Of a stretch of 64,000 nt of DNA, positions 60,874 through 64,000 are shown piece after piece; position 1 is the stretch's first letter, and every line of letters begins with the position of its first letter. Made by a program: the position numbers and the translations under genes. The notes beneath the pieces were generated by a model. The model was not told the origin of the DNA. It searched no databases and worked only from the letters and a program-made list of their open reading frames with translations. The DNA lies in contig JAFBIW010000003.1 of assembly GCA_021531865.1 (NCBI GenBank), forward strand, positions 1 to 64,000, in the 5' to 3' direction. This stretch comes from Butyricicoccus pullicaecorum (GTDB lineage Bacteria > Bacillota > Clostridia > Oscillospirales > Butyricicoccaceae).

Positions 60874-61232
60874 GTGTGTCTAAAACTCCGTTCGCTTTAT
60901 AATCCAGATAAAGTCCACGTTGTCCGGTTTCTCCCTGGATTCAGGGGATCCAACAGTATCTTATCCTACAACTTTGTCGGGGCAAAGTCAATTTGAATGT
61001 TGGATAGAAGCGCCCGCCGCAGCCGAACGAAATTTGTCGGAACGCACAGGAACGCGGCGTTCAAGATCGCGGAAAATCAAACCCAAATCGACGGAAAACC
61101 CCAGAATAATATGATCTATCTTAATAATATAACACAGACACACCCATCCTGCCAGACAAAGAAACATAAATTTTACAAGATTTTTACACAAATGCACTAT
61201 TTTTAAAGCAGACAAATTTTGCGTCCGCCCTC
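60874..61232. other. Non-coding region upstream of metK and the activase genes
   Basis: No convincing gene. The frames here are short, lack an RBS and change base composition from G/C-rich to strongly AT-rich around 61080. It holds the leftward promoter of the activase genes (60963-60991) and ends at the metK promoter (61233). Confidence 0.6.
60963..60991 (-). promoter_or_regulatory. Promoter of the activase-like pair
   Basis: Minus strand TTGACT (60986-60991), 17 bp, TAGGAT (60963-60968), about 90 bp upstream of the ATG. Confidence 0.5.
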
Positions 61233-61261
61233 TTGACAAGCAGCGCCGCAGACGGTACAAT
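61233..61261 (+). promoter_or_regulatory. Promoter of metK
   Basis: TTGACA (61233-61238), 17 bp, TACAAT (61256-61261). It lies just before the riboswitch. Confidence 0.85.
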
Positions 61262-61284
61262 AAATACAATTAGAAAACTGCATA

Positions 61285-61379
61285 CCTTATCAAGAGCGGT
61301 GGAGGGATCGGCCCAATGAAACCCGGCAACCTGCGTGCGCGCAAGGTGCCAAATCCGGCGGTAGTACGTAAAGATGAGG
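61285..61379 (+). ncRNA. SAM-I (S-box) riboswitch
   Basis: The S-box landmarks are present: CTTATCAAGAG at the start, GGAGGGATCGGCCCAATGAA, ACCCGGCAACC, AAGGTGCCAAATCC and the closing GATGAG. P1 pairs CTTATC (61286-61291) with GATGAG (61373-61378). It should bind SAM and switch off metK at high SAM. Confidence 0.95.
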
Positions 61380-61400
61380 CTTGAACAGCTTGGTTTGTTT

Positions 61401-61428
61401 GCTCCCGCCAGCGGGAGCTTTTCTTTTG
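61401..61428 (+). terminator. Riboswitch-controlled terminator in the metK leader
   Basis: Stem GCTCCCGC / GCGGGAGC (61401-61408 with 61411-61418) followed by TTTTCTTTT; it lies 22 bp after P1. The expected anti-terminator would use the P1 3' strand. Confidence 0.88.
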
Positions 61429-61481
61429 CCCCGATCACGCCGGAAGGTATGCGCGTATGTATTTAGAAAGGATCATGTATT

Positions 61482-62675
<1,194 letters not shown>

Positions 62676-62708
62676 CTGTACAGCGCAAAGCGCTGAGAAT
62701 GAGACACA

Positions 62709-62746
62709 CGAAAAAAGATCCCTTTTCAGAAAGGGATCTTTTTTTA
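62709..62746. terminator. Bidirectional terminator between metK and sigF
   Basis: Stem AAGATCCCTT / AAGGGATCTT (62715-62724 with 62731-62740), loop TTCAGA, with A- and T-runs both sides. The sigF stop codon (62744-62746) lies in its edge. Confidence 0.88.
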
Positions 62747-63454
62747 TGTCTGCAATGCGCAGCGCAGTGTTTCGATTGCCTTGCGTTCGAGCCGGGAGAC
62801 CTGCACCTGCGAAACACCCAAAATGCGTGCGGTCTGCTGCTGGGTCAGTTCACGTCCGTACCGCAGCGCAATCACCTGCGCGAGCCGTCCAGGCAGCTTG
62901 TCGATCGCATCGCGCAGGGACAGCCGCAGCGCAATGGTTTCCTCCATGCTCTCTCCCGCGAGCCGATCCAACAGGGTGAGTCCGTCATCGCCGCTGGGTT
63001 GCTCAAGCGATTCCACCGGACGGACAGCCTGCGCCGCCATGGCAGCCTCCTCGACCGGAACGCCCGCGCGTTCAGCCAGCTCTGAAATGGTGATCTCGCG
63101 GCCGAACTCGCTTTCCAGCTCGCTCTGTACCTGCCGGAGATGCCGTGCCCGATCCTTGACCGTGCGGCTGACCTTTACAGTTCCGTCATCCCGCAGAAAG
63201 CGGCGAATTTCTCCCGCAATCTTGGGGACGGCGTAGGTGGAAAACTGTGTGCCGTACCGATCATCGAAGCCGCGCACCGCTTTCAGGAAGCCCAGACTGG
63301 CCATCTGATACAGGTCATCCGGTTCAACGCCCCGTCCGAAATAGCGGCGGGCAATGCTCCAAATCAGTCCGTTGTTTTCCGCAAGCAGCTGCGCGTCCGC
63401 TTCGGTGTCGCCCGCCTGTGCCCGGTGGATGAGTTCGGCGCTCGGCGCGCTCAA
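62744..63454 (-). CDS. sigF: Sporulation sigma factor SigF
   Basis: 236 residues, sigma-70 family of the SigF/SigG/SigB kind: region 2 (NNGLIWSIARRYFGRGVEPDDLYQMASLGFLKAVRGFDDRYGTQFSTYAVPKIAGEI), region 3 and a region 4 helix-turn-helix (TQQQTARILGVSQVQVSRLERKAI). The genes upstream are spoIIAB and spoIIAA, which identifies it as sigma F, the first forespore sigma. The start overlaps spoIIAB by 4 bp. Confidence 0.95.
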   Translation of the reverse strand: MSAPSAELIHRAQAGDTEADAQLLAENNGLIWSIARRYFGRGVEPDDLYQMASLGFLKAVRGFDDRYGTQFSTYAVPKIAGEIRRFLRDDGTVKVSRTVKDRARHLRQVQSELESEFGREITISELAERAGVPVEEAAMAAQAVRPVESLEQPSGDDGLTLLDRLAGESMEETIALRLSLRDAIDKLPGRLAQVIALRYGRELTQQQTARILGVSQVQVSRLERKAIETLRCALQT

Positions 63455-63897
63455 ACGGGTTCCTCGCCGCCGCGTCCGGCAATACGTCGCAGCATTGTGA
63501 CCGTCGTGCCGCGCCCGACGGTCGAGCGGATTCGGAGCTTGTCCGAAAAGCTCTCCATAATGGTAAAGCCCATGCCCGAACGCTCGGCGTCGCCCGTTGT
63601 AAAGAGCGGCTGCCGCGCCTGTTCGATGTCAGCGATGCCGCATCCCGAATCCTTGACCTTGATTTCGACGTATCCGCCCTCCAGCAGGCGGACGGTCATC
63701 GTTATGTACCCAACCTTGTCCTGATAACCATGCACGATCGCATTGGTCACCGCCTCGCTGACGACGGTCTTGATATCCCCCAACTCCTCGAGCGTGGGAT
63801 CGAGCTGCGAAACGAAAGCGGCGACCGTCATGCGGGCGAAGGCTTCGTTGACCGAACGGCTTTCAAACCGGATCATCATTTGGTTTTTTACATTCAT
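63451..63897 (-). CDS. spoIIAB: Anti-sigma F factor SpoIIAB
   Basis: 148-residue serine kinase/anti-sigma factor of the GHKL fold: VSEAVTNAIVHGY (N-box), DSGCGIADIEQA (G1), ERSGMGFTIMESFSDKLRI (G2) and a final GTTVTM. It holds sigma F inactive in the predivisional cell and phosphorylates SpoIIAA. It overlaps spoIIAA by 4 bp (ATGA). Confidence 0.96.
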   Translation of the reverse strand: MNVKNQMMIRFESRSVNEAFARMTVAAFVSQLDPTLEELGDIKTVVSEAVTNAIVHGYQDKVGYITMTVRLLEGGYVEIKVKDSGCGIADIEQARQPLFTTGDAERSGMGFTIMESFSDKLRIRSTVGRGTTVTMLRRIAGRGGEEPV

Positions 63898-64000
63898 ATG
63901 GGTTTGCTCCCCTCTTTGGTTTGGAAGGCAATGCGCTTGTCCAGATGTGCGGCACGGAAAATGCGCATCGGATGCGGCGGCACACCGCGCACAACAAGCC
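63894..64000 (-). CDS. spoIIAA: Anti-anti-sigma factor SpoIIAA, C-terminal end (cut by window edge)
   Basis: The minus-strand frame entering at 64000 reads LVVRGVPPHPMRIFRAAHLD then KRIAFQTKEGSKPI and stops at 63894-63896. This matches the end of STAS-domain SpoIIAA proteins, and the ATGA overlap with spoIIAB is the usual operon joint. Only 34 residues lie in the window, so the phosphorylated Ser cannot be seen. Confidence 0.85.
   Translation of the reverse strand, partial: LVVRGVPPHPMRIFRAAHLDKRIAFQTKEGSKPI

Noticed and set aside
60988-61269. Minus-strand frame of 93 codons between metK and the activase gene
   Set aside because: It crosses the metK promoter and the edge of its transcript, has no RBS and mixes two base compositions.

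Overview
This window looks like a moderately GC-rich chromosome segment of an anaerobic, endospore-forming Firmicute of class Clostridia (Oscillospiraceae/Butyricicoccaceae-like; this placement is inferred from gene content, not measured). The grounds are a FabK-type fatty acid operon, the gene order yicC-remA-gmk-rpoZ-coaBC-priA-def-fmt-yugP-rsmB-rlmN-prpC-pknB-rsgA-thiN, CdaA/CdaR, a SAM-I riboswitch on metK, a SpoIVFA/SpoIVFB-like pair and a spoIIA operon. Most genes lie on the minus strand. No tRNA, rRNA, CRISPR array or prophage was seen.

Layout. 1-430: the tail of an IS3-family element, then an orphan palindrome/RBS unit. 449-8586 (-): one fatty-acid operon, fabH-fabK-fabG-fabF-accB-fabZ-accC-accD-accA-acpP. 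fabD is divergent at 8834 (+) behind a consensus promoter carrying a FabT-like site. 9.8-17.0 kb (-): SUFU-domain protein, nrdR, TIM-barrel isomerase, secDF, purB and an aminotransferase, most with their own promoter or terminator. 33.9-17.2 kb (-): a very long, tightly packed run from a DUF5685/J-domain/membrane-protein trio through nucleotide, coenzyme A, translation-start, rRNA-methylation and Ser/Thr kinase genes to thiN. 38.2-34.0 kb (-): cdaA-cdaR-FAD dehydrogenase-rseC. 39.7-38.3 kb (-): a DUF3343/cysteine desulfurase pair, divergent from a DUF815 ATPase. 43.6-41.1 kb (-): M23 and M50 peptidases (SpoIVFA/FB-like), then ispD and ispF. 46.0-43.7 kb (-): DUF951, uridine phosphorylase-like and MATE genes. 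46.2-47.1 kb (+): a three-S1-domain protein that converges on glgB/rarA. 50.4 kb (+): hisC. 54.3-51.5 kb (-): copA with a CsoR-family gene. 56.6-54.5 kb (-): split ThrE exporter and an aldose epimerase. 60.9-56.7 kb (-): a 2-hydroxyacyl-CoA dehydratase activase-like system split into two overlapping genes. 61.2-62.7 kb (+): metK behind a SAM-I riboswitch. 62.7-64.0 kb (-): sigF-spoIIAB-spoIIAA, the last cut by the window edge.

How the parts work together. The left third builds malonyl-CoA and runs the elongation cycle on ACP. The middle super-operon couples translation initiation and maturation (fmt, def, rsmB, rlmN, rsgA) to envelope signalling (PASTA kinase and PP2C phosphatase). c-di-AMP synthesis (cdaA/cdaR) and sporulation proteolysis and sigma control (M23/M50, spoIIA) lie to its right. 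The window is mostly core genome. The least explained parts are the DUF5685/J-domain/membrane trio, the FAD dehydrogenase/RseC pair beside cdaAR, the DUF3343/desulfurase pair, the lone DUF815 ATPase and the split activase.
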